From: Acidobacteriota bacterium
GTDB lineage: Bacteria; Acidobacteriota; Thermoanaerobaculia; Multivoradales; Multivoraceae
DNA: 64,000 bases
Assembly (NCBI GenBank): GCA_026707545.1
Contig: JAPOWR010000001.1
Span: 558,001-622,000 of the forward strand
Direction: 5' to 3'
Positions 44,364 to 53,683 of the stretch are shown in pieces. The notes under the pieces were generated by a model. The model did not search any database. It saw only the letters and a list, made by a program, of their open reading frames with translations, and was not told where the DNA came from. Every line of letters starts with the position of its first letter. Position 1 is the stretch's first letter. Made by a program: the position numbers and the translations under genes.

Positions 44364-45098
44364 TCAGTGGGCGTGGCCGAGCCGGTCGAGAAAGCGTCGA
44401 ATGCGATCCGCGTTCTCGCCCAGGTCGCCGCCTCCGACCTGGGACACGGAACGCACGTCGACGGCCGCGCCGGCCTCTTCTGCGCGGACCCGGACCGCGA
44501 CGAAGTCGATGAAGTGGAACCACGGGGTCGCGTCGGCGAACTCGACCTCGCCGCTCTCGTCGTCGCCTCGGAGCAGTTCCCAGCCCATGTCTTCGGCAGT
44601 GTGCCGGACGCGCCAGAGTGCTTCCTGCCGTGAGATGTCCAGGTGCAGCGTGCCCAGGTCGGGATAGCCCTGCCGCTGGAGATCCGGGACCTGCGCGCCG
44701 CCGCTCGGGTAGGCGAAGCCCGCGCCGCGACTGTCCTCCGAAGCGGCCGCAAGGAAGGTCGGCGGATCGTCGATGTTCGTCGTGATGTCGTGGATCGGCG
44801 GCGCCTGGGTCGTGTCGTAGCCGAGCACGAAGACCCAGCCGATGATCACCATCGAGAGGAGCGTGCCGCCCCAGGCTTGCGAAGCGCCTCCGCGACGCTG
44901 CCGGGGCCGCGTCCGGAGCACGCCGATCAGGCCGAGAAGCAGGCCGATCGCGGCGCCCAGGGGCATCAGGAGGGCGAACAGGAGGAAGCCCGCAAGGGGA
45001 TCGATCAGGTCGATGCGGGCACCGAGCACGCCGACCAGGCCGGTCACGAGCGCTAGGCCGGCCACCAGCGGGGAAGCAAGCGCGGTCGTTGAGTTCAT
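44364..45098 (-). CDS. Membrane-anchored DUF1499 protein
   Basis: A 244-residue protein. Three hydrophobic segments in the first 110 residues (LVAGLALVTGLVGVLGA, FLLFALLMPLGAAIGLLLG, LLSMVIIGWVFVLGY) are followed by the DUF1499 domain: PPIHDITTNIDDPPTF, YPDLGTLHLD, DMGWELLRGDDESG and VDVRSVSQVGGGDLGENADR. The function is unknown; DUF1499 proteins are widespread small envelope proteins. It stands between the beta-oxidation gene and a divergent sulfatase-like gene. Confidence 0.85.
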   Translation of the reverse strand: MNSTTALASPLVAGLALVTGLVGVLGARIDLIDPLAGFLLFALLMPLGAAIGLLLGLIGVLRTRPRQRRGGASQAWGGTLLSMVIIGWVFVLGYDTTQAPPIHDITTNIDDPPTFLAAASEDSRGAGFAYPSGGAQVPDLQRQGYPDLGTLHLDISRQEALWRVRHTAEDMGWELLRGDDESGEVEFADATPWFHFIDFVAVRVRAEEAGAAVDVRSVSQVGGGDLGENADRIRRFLDRLGHAH

Positions 45099-45164
45099 GG
45101 CGGGCGGAGGGTAACAGGAGCGGAGTTGCTACGGTTCGGCTGCCTCGTGAGCGACGTTCGTTCC

Positions 45165-46514
45165 ATGTTCCGCCTCCTGTGGGGACCGGCTCTGGCGGCG
45201 GCTCTGGCGGCCGTGCTGGCTGCCTGCGGCGGTGGGCTGTCGGACGGGACGGCCGAGCCGCGGCGGCCGAACATTGTCCTCTATGTCGTCGATACCGTCC
45301 GCGCGGACCGCCTCGGCGTCTACGGTTACGAGAAGCCGACGTCGCCTCGGCTCGACGACTTCGCGGCGGGCGCCGTTCTGTTCGAGAACGCCTACGCCCA
45401 GTCCTCGTGGACGCGGCCGGCCGTGGCCTCCCTGTTCACCGGCCTGCTGCCGCCGGCGCATCGCACCGTCGGCCGCCGCTCCGTGCTGCCCGAGGACGCG
45501 ATGACCCTGGCCGAGATCCTGACCGCCAACGGCTACGAGGGGATGGGCCTGGTCCGCAATCCGAACGTCAGCCGCGCGTTCGGCTTCGCGCAAGGGTTCG
45601 CCCGCTTCCGCAGCGAGGACCGCGACCGGGACGAGACGATGCTGGACCGTGTTCGCCTGTGGCTGGATGAGCGCGAAGGGAGCGAACAGCCCTTCTTCCT
45701 CTTCCTGCACGCGATCGACCCCCACGGGCCCTACGATCCCGCGCCCGAGTTCGAGGAGATGTTCGAGGCCGGCGGCGCTCCTGTTCACTACCGTACCGTG
45801 CGCTATCTGCTCCAGCTGAACCGCGGCGAGGTCGAGCCGGATGCCGGTACAGCCGAGGCGCTGTCGCGGCTGTACGACGCCGAGGTGGCCCAGAACGACC
45901 GCGTCTTCGGCGACTTGCTCGACGTACTGGAGACGCGCGGTCTGGCCGAGGACACCGCCATCGTCTACGCCTCGGACCACGGCGAGGAGTTCCAGGAGCA
46001 CGGCCGCTGGGAGCACGGGCTGTCGCTGTACGAGGAAGTGCTGCGGATACCCCTCGTCATGAGGCTCCCCGGTGTGTCGGCGCGGCGCGTCGAGGCGCCG
46101 GCTCAGCACGTCGACGTGTTGCCGACGCTGCTCGGCTACCTCGGCATCGAGGCGCCGGCCACCGACGGACGGGACCTGTTGGCGGCCCGCCGTCGCGGCG
46201 ACGATCCGCCGGATGTCTACACCCACCTCGACGTCGACGGCCACCGCGCCGCCTCCGTGATCCGCGGTCGCTACAAGCTCGTGCTGCCGCAGTCGCCGTC
46301 CCAGGGAACGGAGCCGATGCTCTTCGACCTGGAGGTGGATCCGGGGGAGCTGGAGGACCTGGCTGCGGAACGGCCGGGGATCGTCGAGCGGATGCTCGAC
46401 CTTCTGGCTGACCAGAACCTGGCCGGCGAGATCGTCTCCGCCCAGGAGATCGAGGACGACCAGATCGACGAGGACGTGCGCCGGAGGCTCAGGGCGCTCG
46501 GCTACGTGGACTGA
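45165..46514 (+). CDS. Sulfatase-fold lipoprotein with Thr at the nucleophile site
   Basis: A 449-residue alkaline-phosphatase superfamily protein with a lipoprotein signal (AALAAVLAACGGG). Metal-site motifs are VLYVVDTVRADRLGVYGY and VYASDHGEEFQEHGRWEHG. At the position of the formylglycine Cys/Ser of true sulfatases (C-x-P-x-R) the sequence is SSWTRPAVASLFTG, aligning Thr83 with the nucleophile. That is the arrangement of phospho- and glycerophospho-transferases and of many proteins simply labelled sulfatase. ATG 45165 sits at the signal peptide; GTG 45147 is possible. Its 3' end overlaps the convergent aminotransferase by 13 bases. Confidence 0.83.
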   Translation: MFRLLWGPALAAALAAVLAACGGGLSDGTAEPRRPNIVLYVVDTVRADRLGVYGYEKPTSPRLDDFAAGAVLFENAYAQSSWTRPAVASLFTGLLPPAHRTVGRRSVLPEDAMTLAEILTANGYEGMGLVRNPNVSRAFGFAQGFARFRSEDRDRDETMLDRVRLWLDEREGSEQPFFLFLHAIDPHGPYDPAPEFEEMFEAGGAPVHYRTVRYLLQLNRGEVEPDAGTAEALSRLYDAEVAQNDRVFGDLLDVLETRGLAEDTAIVYASDHGEEFQEHGRWEHGLSLYEEVLRIPLVMRLPGVSARRVEAPAQHVDVLPTLLGYLGIEAPATDGRDLLAARRRGDDPPDVYTHLDVDGHRAASVIRGRYKLVLPQSPSQGTEPMLFDLEVDPGELEDLAAERPGIVERMLDLLADQNLAGEIVSAQEIEDDQIDEDVRRRLRALGYVD

Positions 46515-47677
46515 GGAAAGCGCTCCGGCACGAGTTGACGCAGGCACCCGGCCAGCAACTCGACGCCTTCCTGGATCCCGGCGACGGAAGGGCAGGCGTA
46601 CGCCAGGCGCAGGAACGGCACGTCTTCGCCGCCGGCGTGGTAGGCGGCGCCGTAGCCGTACTCGAGGCCGCGCTGTTCGCTCAGCGCGAACAGCGCTTCG
46701 CGGTCCACTTCTTGGGGCAGGCCGACCCACAGGAACATGGCGCCGGCGGGCTTTCGCCAGGTGCAGACGCCGCCGAGTTCTTGTTCCAGAGCGGCCAGCA
46801 GGGTGTCACGCTTCGGTAGCAGGGCGGCGTTGTTGCGCTCGATCTGCGCGGGCAGACGGCCCCGCAGCAGTTCCGCCACGATGCTGGACGACAGGGTGCT
46901 CTGTCCGGCGTCGAAGCGTTCGTCGAGGAAGCGCTGCTGGAGCGGCTGCCTGGCGACGAGGTAGCCGATCCGGACGCCGGCGCCGAGGATCTTGGACAGC
47001 GAGCCGATGTAGACGACGCCCTCGCCGTTCGCCAGCGTGTAGAGGCTCTGCGGCGGCCGCGGCGCGTCGTCGTAGTGGACGTCGGCGTAGCAGTTGTCCT
47101 CGACCAGGAGAACATCGAACTCGCGCGCGGCCTGGATCATCTCGAGTCGGCGCTGGCGGGGCATCACCGCGCCGGTCGGGTTGTGGTACGTGGGCAGCGT
47201 GTAGATGAAACGCGGCTTCTCACCGGCCGAGGTCAAGCTTTCCAGTGTCCGGCGGAGCGCGCCGATGTCCATCCCCTGCTCGTCGACCGGCACGCCGACC
47301 AGACGGTAGCCGAGGCCCCGATAAGCACCGAGGGTGCCCGAGTACGTCGTCTCCTCCGTGACCACGACGTCGCCCGGCTCTTCCATCAGCACCCTGCCCA
47401 CGAGCGTCACCGCCTGCATGGAGCCGTTGGTCAGCGCGATCTCGTCGGGGTCGAAGTCGGCGCCTTCGCGGTCCGCTTCGCGCCGGGCCAGCACCTCGCG
47501 CAGACCGGGATGACCCAGGTCGCCGGGGTAGAAGGCGAAGTCCTTGCCGATGTCGAGGATGGCGCGGCCCGCCGCCTCGGCCATCTCGGCGGCCGGGAAG
47601 GCTTCGGGCGCGGTCATGCCGACCCGCATTGGGATCGGGTTGGCCGGAGTTGTTGTGGGAGTTTCCGGTTCGACCAT
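46502..47677 (-). CDS. PLP-dependent aminotransferase, class I/II
   Basis: A 391-residue fold-type I enzyme. The PLP Lys is in YIGSLSKILGAGVRIGYLVA (about residue 220). Other family stretches are FYPGDLGHPGLREVLARR, LTNGSMQAVTLVGRVLM, YTLPTYHNPTGAVM and LLVEDNCYADVHY. It resembles the 2-aminoadipate/aromatic aminotransferase and MocR-type group but lacks a DNA-binding domain. The substrate is unknown. ATG 47677 was chosen; ATG 47701 is an alternative, and neither has a strong ribosome-binding site. Confidence 0.9.
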   Translation of the reverse strand: MVEPETPTTTPANPIPMRVGMTAPEAFPAAEMAEAAGRAILDIGKDFAFYPGDLGHPGLREVLARREADREGADFDPDEIALTNGSMQAVTLVGRVLMEEPGDVVVTEETTYSGTLGAYRGLGYRLVGVPVDEQGMDIGALRRTLESLTSAGEKPRFIYTLPTYHNPTGAVMPRQRRLEMIQAAREFDVLLVEDNCYADVHYDDAPRPPQSLYTLANGEGVVYIGSLSKILGAGVRIGYLVARQPLQQRFLDERFDAGQSTLSSSIVAELLRGRLPAQIERNNAALLPKRDTLLAALEQELGGVCTWRKPAGAMFLWVGLPQEVDREALFALSEQRGLEYGYGAAYHAGGEDVPFLRLAYACPSVAGIQEGVELLAGCLRQLVPERFPQST

Positions 47678-47754
47678 GGCGGCGGCACTGTAGCAGCGCA
47701 TGGCGGGCTGGTACCCTCTGCGACCCTCAACCCCCGTACAAGGAGAAGCCAACA

Positions 47755-48522
47755 ATGAAGGACCTCTTCGACCTCACCGGCAAGGTGAGCGTAGTCACCG
47801 GCTCGACCAAGGGAATCGGCAAGGCGATCGCCGAAGCGCTCGCTGCCTTCGGGTCGAAGGTCGTCATCTCGAGCCGCAAGGCGGACGCCTGCGACGCGGT
47901 CGCGGGGGGAATCAACGAGAACGGCGGCGAGGCGATGGCGCATCCGTGCCACGTCGGTCACAAGGACCAGTTGGAGCGGCTGGTCGCGGCGACCCGGGAG
48001 CGCTGGGGGAAAATCGACAACCTGGTCGTCAACGCCGCGGTGAATCCGTACTACGGATCGAGCCTGGGCATTCCGGACTCGGCGTTCGACAAGGTGATGG
48101 AGGTCAACATCCGTAGCGTCCACTGGCTGTGCCAGATGGTGATTCCCGAGATGCAGGAACGAAGGGACGGGTCGATCGTCATCGTTTCCTCCGTCGGCGG
48201 CTTCCGTGGCAACGCGGTGCTCGGCGCCTACGCGATCTCCAAGGCCGCGGACATGCAACTCGCGCGGAACCTGGCGGCGGAGTTCGGTCCCGACAACATC
48301 CGCGTCAACAGCATCTGCCCCGGTCTGGTCAAGACGGATTTCGCCCGCGCCCTTTGGGCGGACCCGGAACGGGAGAAGGCGGTCGCCGCGAGAACTCCGC
48401 TCCGGCGCCTCGGCGAACCGGAGGACTGCGCCGGTATCGCGGTCTACCTCGCCTCACGTGCCGGCTCGTGGACCACGGGCCAGAGCTTCACCGTCGACGG
48501 CGGAGTAGTCGGCTGCGGTTGA
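47755..48522 (+). CDS. Short-chain dehydrogenase/reductase
   Basis: A 255-residue classical SDR; ATG 47755 follows AAGGAGAAG. The cofactor motif is VVTGSTKGIGKAIAEALA, the structural NxxG-like NLVVNAAVNP follows, and the catalytic Ser and Tyr-x-x-x-Lys are in VIVSSVGGFRG and AYAISKAADMQL. The C-terminal GQSFTVDGGVVG is typical. It would oxidise or reduce an alcohol/ketone with NAD(P). Its stop codon overlaps the TTG start of the PhoD-like gene (TTGA). Confidence 0.93.
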   Translation: MKDLFDLTGKVSVVTGSTKGIGKAIAEALAAFGSKVVISSRKADACDAVAGGINENGGEAMAHPCHVGHKDQLERLVAATRERWGKIDNLVVNAAVNPYYGSSLGIPDSAFDKVMEVNIRSVHWLCQMVIPEMQERRDGSIVIVSSVGGFRGNAVLGAYAISKAADMQLARNLAAEFGPDNIRVNSICPGLVKTDFARALWADPEREKAVAARTPLRRLGEPEDCAGIAVYLASRAGSWTTGQSFTVDGGVVGCG

Positions 48523-49958
48523 TTTCCTTCCCTGCCGCACTGCTGCTCGCCGCGGGTGCGCTGGTCGGGCAGACGGCTGGCGACCATCCGGGTGGCGTGT
48601 TCCTCGCCAGCGGCGCTCGGGTCGGAGAGGTAAGCGCGACCTCAGCGATCGTCTGGGCCAGGACGACGGCCGAGCCGCGGCGGCGGGCCGGGCGGGAAGT
48701 TTCGGGCCGTCCTGTGGTCACCCTTGCGGCTGGTGTGAACGTCTCGTCGCTCGAGGGCGCCGTTCCTGGTGCGGACGGGGAGATCCGGGTCACCCTGCGG
48801 GAGGGCGAGCCTACTGGCGACAACGGCGACAGGCATCCGGTGCGAGTCTCCGGCTGGTTGCCGACCTATTCCGACCGAGACTTCACTCGCCAGGTGGTTT
48901 TCGACGAGCTGAGGCCCGATACCGTCTACCTGGTCACTGTCGAAGCGCGCTCGGCCGTTGACGGGGCAACGAGCGCCATCGAGACTGCGAGCTTCCGAAC
49001 CGCTCCGACACCTGACGAGCGGCGGCCGATTCGCTTCACTGCGATGACCTGCCAGTACTACGGGCGGCGTGACCGGCCCGACGGCTTCCAGATCTATCCG
49101 TCGATGGCCGCAGCCCGGCCGGACTTCTACCTGTCGATCGGCGACAACGTCTACTACGACAACGAGTCGCCTCGGGCGACCTCGGTCGAGCTGGCGCGCT
49201 ATCACTGGCAGCGGATGTTCACCCTGCCGGCGATCGCGTCCTTCCTGCGCTCGGTGCCCGGTTACTGGCTCAAGGACGACCACGACCTGCTGCTGAACGA
49301 CTCGTGGCCGGAGATCGAACCCGGTATCTCCGCGCCGCTGACCTTCGAGGAGGGTCTGGCGGTGTTCGCGGAGCAGAACCCGGCCCCGGAACGCCCTTAC
49401 CGGACCGTTCGCTGGGGCAAGGGGCTGCAACTCTGGCTGGTCGAGGGCCGCGACTTCCGGTCGCCGAATGACATGCCGGACGGCCCCGGCAAGACGATCT
49501 GGGGAACCGAGCAGTGGCGGTGGCTGCGGGACTCACTGCTCGCGAGCGACGCGGACTGGAAGATCCTCGTCTCACCCACGCCGATCGTCGGTCCGGACCG
49601 GAGCAACAAGGCCGACAATCACGCCAACGCCGCGTTCAGCCACGAAGGCGACGCGGTCCGCGAGTGGTTCCGGGCGAACCTGAACGACCGCTTCCTGGTC
49701 GTCGTCGGCGACCGCCACTGGCAGTACCACTCGGTCCACCCGGAGACGGGGCTCGACGAGTTCTCAGTCGGTCCGGCCAGCGACGCCCACGCCGGCGGTA
49801 CGCCGGGTGAAGACCCGGCGTATCACCGATTCCACCGTGTCGGCGGCGGGTTCCTCAGCGTCGACGTCGATTGGATCGACGACCGGCCACGGATCGTGCT
49901 CCGGCACCGGGATGTGTCCGGCCGGGTGGTCTACGAGGTCGAGCGCCTGGGTTCGTAG
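48519..49958 (+). CDS. Secreted PhoD-like alkaline phosphatase
   Basis: A 479-residue protein. The only start consistent with a signal peptide is TTG 48519 (ISFPAALLLAAGALVGQTAG), which overlaps the SDR stop. An N-terminal beta domain (about 30-160) precedes the PhoD catalytic domain with TAMTCQYYGRRD, YLSIGDNVYYDNESPRAT, WLKDDHDLLLNDSW and VVVGDRHWQYHSV, the Asp, Asn and His metal ligands. It would hydrolyse phosphodi- or monoesters outside the cytoplasm. The fixed coupling to an SDR is unusual. Confidence 0.87.
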   Translation: MISFPAALLLAAGALVGQTAGDHPGGVFLASGARVGEVSATSAIVWARTTAEPRRRAGREVSGRPVVTLAAGVNVSSLEGAVPGADGEIRVTLREGEPTGDNGDRHPVRVSGWLPTYSDRDFTRQVVFDELRPDTVYLVTVEARSAVDGATSAIETASFRTAPTPDERRPIRFTAMTCQYYGRRDRPDGFQIYPSMAAARPDFYLSIGDNVYYDNESPRATSVELARYHWQRMFTLPAIASFLRSVPGYWLKDDHDLLLNDSWPEIEPGISAPLTFEEGLAVFAEQNPAPERPYRTVRWGKGLQLWLVEGRDFRSPNDMPDGPGKTIWGTEQWRWLRDSLLASDADWKILVSPTPIVGPDRSNKADNHANAAFSHEGDAVREWFRANLNDRFLVVVGDRHWQYHSVHPETGLDEFSVGPASDAHAGGTPGEDPAYHRFHRVGGGFLSVDVDWIDDRPRIVLRHRDVSGRVVYEVERLGS

Positions 49959-49962
49959 CTCG

Positions 49963-50790
49963 TCAGATCGTCGCCATCGGCACCGCCAGCCCGGCCACCG
50001 GCGAACGCGTCCGGAAGATTGAGCCGCTGCTTCCAGGCTCGTCCGGGTCGCCGGTCGTGACGACGTAGAGATCGCGCCGGTCGCTGCCGCCGAAGCAGAC
50101 GCTGGTGATGTTCCTGGTCGGAACTTCCAGGTGACTGAGGATCCGGCCCGTGGGATCGAAGCGGGTGACGCAGCCGCCGGCGACGCAGGCGACCCAGAGG
50201 CAGCCCTCCTCGTCGACGGCGAGGCCGTCGGGGCGGCCGCGGTCGGGCTCGGCGATGGCGCGCCGGTTCACGCAGCGACCGTCGTCCGTCACGTCGTGGG
50301 CGACCACGTGACCGCGAGCGGTGTCGGCGTGGTACAGGGTTCGGCCGTCCGGTGAGAAGCCGATGCCGTTGGTCAGGCTGATCTCGCCGTAGAGTTCGGT
50401 CGCTTCGCCTTCCGCCTCGATCCGCCAGCACTCACCAGGTGTCCGTTCCTTCTCTCCGGTGAACGGGCTCGTGCGCATCGTGCCGGTGATCACGCGGCCC
50501 TCCGAGTCGACGAACAGGTCGTTGAAGCCGGGAGTCTCGGGCGGGTCGAACAGAATCCGCGTCACGCCGTCCCGGACGTGGCAGATGTTGCGGCCGGAGC
50601 ACACGATGCCGCCGTCTGCGTGGAGCGCGATGCCGCCGACGCCGCGACGCTTGGGCACGACCGTTGCGATCTCGCCGTCCGGGCTGCGCCGGTAGACGCC
50701 GCCGTTCAGAACGTCGCTGAAGTAGAGACGGTCTTCCGCGTCGACGCGAGGTCCTTCGACGAGTGTGTAGCCGGACGCCAGGAGTTCCAT
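49963..50790 (-). CDS. SMP-30/gluconolactonase-family protein
   Basis: A 275-residue six-bladed propeller. The metal ligands of the family can be seen as the Glu of YTLVEGPRVDAEDRLYFSD, the Asn of SLTNGIGFSPDGRTLYHAD and the Asp of RGRPDGLAVDEEGCLWVA. It probably hydrolyses a lactone. ATG 50790 directly precedes the first blade; a longer frame to 50889 has no support. It lies 20 bases downstream of trkH on the same strand. Confidence 0.87.
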   Translation of the reverse strand: MELLASGYTLVEGPRVDAEDRLYFSDVLNGGVYRRSPDGEIATVVPKRRGVGGIALHADGGIVCSGRNICHVRDGVTRILFDPPETPGFNDLFVDSEGRVITGTMRTSPFTGEKERTPGECWRIEAEGEATELYGEISLTNGIGFSPDGRTLYHADTARGHVVAHDVTDDGRCVNRRAIAEPDRGRPDGLAVDEEGCLWVACVAGGCVTRFDPTGRILSHLEVPTRNITSVCFGGSDRRDLYVVTTGDPDEPGSSGSIFRTRSPVAGLAVPMATI

Positions 50791-50810
50791 GGCGCGGGCA
50801 CTGTAACAAC

Positions 50811-52289
50811 CTAGCGCCAGCGAACCCCCAACCAGGCGGCGGGGTGCAGGAAGATCAGGACGGTGATGATCTCGAGCCGACCGATCCACATGTTGAGGGC
50901 CAGATAGAGCTTGATCGGATCGGAAAAGTGGGCGTAGCTGCCGAATGGACCGACATCGCCCAGGCCGGGACCGATGTTGCCCAGCGTGGCGATGCTGGCG
51001 GTCACCGCGGTGGGCATGTCGGTGCCTGCCAGCCCGACGACGCCGACGCTCAGGGCGAACAGCACGAGGTAGAGAAGGAGGAAGGACACGACGGCGCGGA
51101 CCACGTCACCGGGCACCCTGCGGCCGTCCAGGCGCAGCGGTCGCACGGCTCGCGGGAAGATCGTCTGGAACAGTTCGAGCAGGGTCGACTTGGCGATCAG
51201 CCAGACGCGCACGAGCTTGGGACCGCCTGCCGCCGATCCGCCGCAGCCGCCGCAGAACATGAGCAGCAGCAGGATCGTCTGACTCGCCTGAGCCCATAGC
51301 GCGAAGTCCTCGGTCGCGAATCCGGTCGTCGTGATGATCGTCAGTGCCTGGAAGCCGGCGCGCCGCAGGGTGTCCTCCGACAGGGCGTCCGTGGCGATCC
51401 AGTCCAGCAGGGAGACGTCGTCGCTCTTCAGGGTGCAGGCCAGAAGCAGGGTCGCGGCGGCGACGATCAGAAGGTAGAGCCGGAACTCTTCGCTGCGCAG
51501 CAACGTGAGCGGTCGGCCCCGGACGGCCTGGAACTGAAAGGCGTAGTTCGCTCCGGCCAGCAGCATGAACGCCATGACGGTCCACTCGATCAGGCTGCTG
51601 CTGTAGCCGCCGATGCTGCTCGGGTTGGGAGAGAAGCCGCCGGCCGACACGGTGGAGAGGGAGTTGCAGACGGCGTCGAAGGGCGGCATGCCGAACCGGA
51701 TGAGGAGACCGACTTCCAGGGCGGTCAGGCCGACGTAGAGGGAGTACAGATAGAGCGCCGTGTTGCGGATACGAGGCGTCAGGCGCTCCTCGGTGGGCCC
51801 GGGCGCTTCGGCGAAGAACATCTGGCGACCCGCGATGCGCAGCGCCGGCAGCACGGCGATGAAGAGGGCGATGATGCCCATGCTGCCGACCCACTCGCTC
51901 AGGCTGCGCCACAGGAAGACGCCTTCACTCACGGCCTCGAAGTCGGTGAGGATCGTGGCGCCGGTGCCGGTCAGGCCCGACATCGACTCGAAGAGCGCGT
52001 CGGCTGGAGCGAAGCCGTTCACGGAGTAAGGGATGGCGCCGATCAGGACCAGGAACAGCCAGGCCACGGCCACGGTCGCCAGACCTTCCATCCTCCGCAT
52101 CTCGAGCCCCCGCCCCGGAAGGAGCCTGGAAGCCAGCCCCAGCAGAATGGCGAGCAGGGCGGCGCCGAGAAAGGCGATCGCGCTGCGGCCGTGTCCGTAG
52201 GCCGCCTCGACCGCGGACGGCGCCAGAAGAACCGCCCCGAAGCAGCCGACCAGGGCCAGCGTCGTGCGGAGGACCAGGGAAACGCGCAC
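50811..52289 (-). CDS. trkH: TrkH-family potassium channel subunit
   Basis: A 492-residue membrane protein with about ten transmembrane segments and four pore loops of the TrkH type, e.g. SMSGLTGTGATILTDFEA, NSLSTVSAGGFSPNPSS, TIITTTGFATEDFALWAQ and ASIATLGNIGPGLGDVGPFG. It would transport potassium, gated by the cytoplasmic TrkA ring. The GTG start lies 11 bases after the trkA stop, so the two form an operon. The C-terminus ends with the usual IFLHPAAWLGVRWR. Confidence 0.94.
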   Translation of the reverse strand: MRVSLVLRTTLALVGCFGAVLLAPSAVEAAYGHGRSAIAFLGAALLAILLGLASRLLPGRGLEMRRMEGLATVAVAWLFLVLIGAIPYSVNGFAPADALFESMSGLTGTGATILTDFEAVSEGVFLWRSLSEWVGSMGIIALFIAVLPALRIAGRQMFFAEAPGPTEERLTPRIRNTALYLYSLYVGLTALEVGLLIRFGMPPFDAVCNSLSTVSAGGFSPNPSSIGGYSSSLIEWTVMAFMLLAGANYAFQFQAVRGRPLTLLRSEEFRLYLLIVAAATLLLACTLKSDDVSLLDWIATDALSEDTLRRAGFQALTIITTTGFATEDFALWAQASQTILLLLMFCGGCGGSAAGGPKLVRVWLIAKSTLLELFQTIFPRAVRPLRLDGRRVPGDVVRAVVSFLLLYLVLFALSVGVVGLAGTDMPTAVTASIATLGNIGPGLGDVGPFGSYAHFSDPIKLYLALNMWIGRLEIITVLIFLHPAAWLGVRWR

Positions 52290-52300
52290 TGGGGATGGCG

Positions 52301-53653
52301 CTAGCGATCGTCCGGCGTCAGGCCGAAGGCCGGACCGACGGTCTCCGCGCCCTCGGGCGTGGCGACGACCAGCAGGCGGTCGCCGGGCCGCACGTCGTCG
52401 TCGCCACCGGGCACGATCGTGTTGTACTGCCGCAGGACGGCGCCGACGATGACGCCGGTCGGCATGTCCATCTCGCGCAGCCGCGTCGTCTCGAAGTCCG
52501 GCGGGACGGCGACTTCGACCACCTCCGCCCTCCCGTCCTCAAGCGTGGCCCGGTACTCCAGGCGGGGCGCCTGGATCTGGTGCAGCACCTCGGCGATCGC
52601 GGCGGCCCGTGCGTTCAGGGTGACGTCGATGCCGACCCGTTCGAACAGAGCGCTGCTCGTGTCCTGGCTGACGCCGGTCACGACCTTCGGAATCCCGAGT
52701 TGCTTGGCGATCAGGGAGCAGAGCAGATTCGTCTGGTCGTCGCCGGCCATGGCGACCAGAGCGTCGCTGCGCGCGACGCCGACTTCCTCGAGGACCTTCA
52801 GGTCCGTGCCGTCGCCGCAGAAGACGATCGCGCGGCCCACCTGTCCGGCGATGTCCTCGCAACGGCGTCGCGAGACCTCGATGACCCGCACCTCGGGCCA
52901 GAGGCCCCGCGTCAGCTCCTGTGCCAGGAGCCTGCCCGTACGGCCGGCGCCGATGATTGTCACACTGCGCACGACGGTTTCGGGAGCGGCGAAGAACTGC
53001 TTCGCAACCTGCCGCAGTGCGGTGCGCCGACCCATGAACAGGACCTTGTCGCCGGCCTCCAGGCGGTCCTGCCCGCGCGGAATGATCAGCTCGCCGTTCC
53101 TCACCCGGCTGACGACCAGGGTGTTGCCGGGGAGGGGCGCCGCGGCAAGCGTCGGTCCGCACAGCGGGGAGTCCGCCGGCAAGCGGTACTCCATCAGCCA
53201 GATCCTGCCTCGGTGGAAGTTCTCCACATCGAGCGCCCGGGGCTCCAGCACGATCCGCGCGATCTCCCTGGCCAATGACCACTGGGGCCAGATCAGGTGG
53301 TCGATGACCTCTTCGAGGGTCGTCTGCTCCGGGTCGTTGAAGCTCTCGTGGTGCTCGTCCTGCGAGATGAAGCAGTAGGTCGTCGCCTTCGACCGGCCGC
53401 GGGCTGCCAGGCAAGCGATGATGTTGCGCTCGTCCGAGTCCGCGCAGGCGATGAACGTGTCCCCGTCGGATAGGCCGACATGGTTCAGCGTGGTGCGGCT
53501 TGCCGCCGGGCCGACCGTGATCTGCAGGTCCAGGTTCTCGAACCGGCCACGGTCCATCTCGCTGGGCACGACGACGAAGACATCCTCGTCGCGTGCCAGG
53601 GAGGACGCGAGCAGGTATGCGATGTCGCCGCCACCGGCGATGACGACCGTCAT
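52301..53653 (-). CDS. trkA: TrkA potassium-channel regulatory protein
   Basis: A 450-residue protein with two RCK modules. The first nucleotide-binding motif is VVIAGGGDIAYLLASSLA, the second VTIIGAGRTGRLLAQELT (about residue 232). Each is followed by a TrkA-C domain. It binds NAD(H)/ATP and gates TrkH. It is the first gene of the trkA-trkH pair. The conserved acidic residue ending the second strand is present in both Rossmann halves (VVPSEMDRGRFENL; VIEVSRRRCEDIA). Confidence 0.94.
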   Translation of the reverse strand: MTVVIAGGGDIAYLLASSLARDEDVFVVVPSEMDRGRFENLDLQITVGPAASRTTLNHVGLSDGDTFIACADSDERNIIACLAARGRSKATTYCFISQDEHHESFNDPEQTTLEEVIDHLIWPQWSLAREIARIVLEPRALDVENFHRGRIWLMEYRLPADSPLCGPTLAAAPLPGNTLVVSRVRNGELIIPRGQDRLEAGDKVLFMGRRTALRQVAKQFFAAPETVVRSVTIIGAGRTGRLLAQELTRGLWPEVRVIEVSRRRCEDIAGQVGRAIVFCGDGTDLKVLEEVGVARSDALVAMAGDDQTNLLCSLIAKQLGIPKVVTGVSQDTSSALFERVGIDVTLNARAAAIAEVLHQIQAPRLEYRATLEDGRAEVVEVAVPPDFETTRLREMDMPTGVIVGAVLRQYNTIVPGGDDDVRPGDRLLVVATPEGAETVGPAFGLTPDDR

Positions 53654-53683
53654 CCCGTGACGATAGCGGAGCGGTCCTTGCGT

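Noticed and set aside
42340..44667. Plus-strand open frame of 775 codons
   Set aside because: Antisense to the enoyl-CoA hydratase/dehydrogenase fusion, which has clear motifs.
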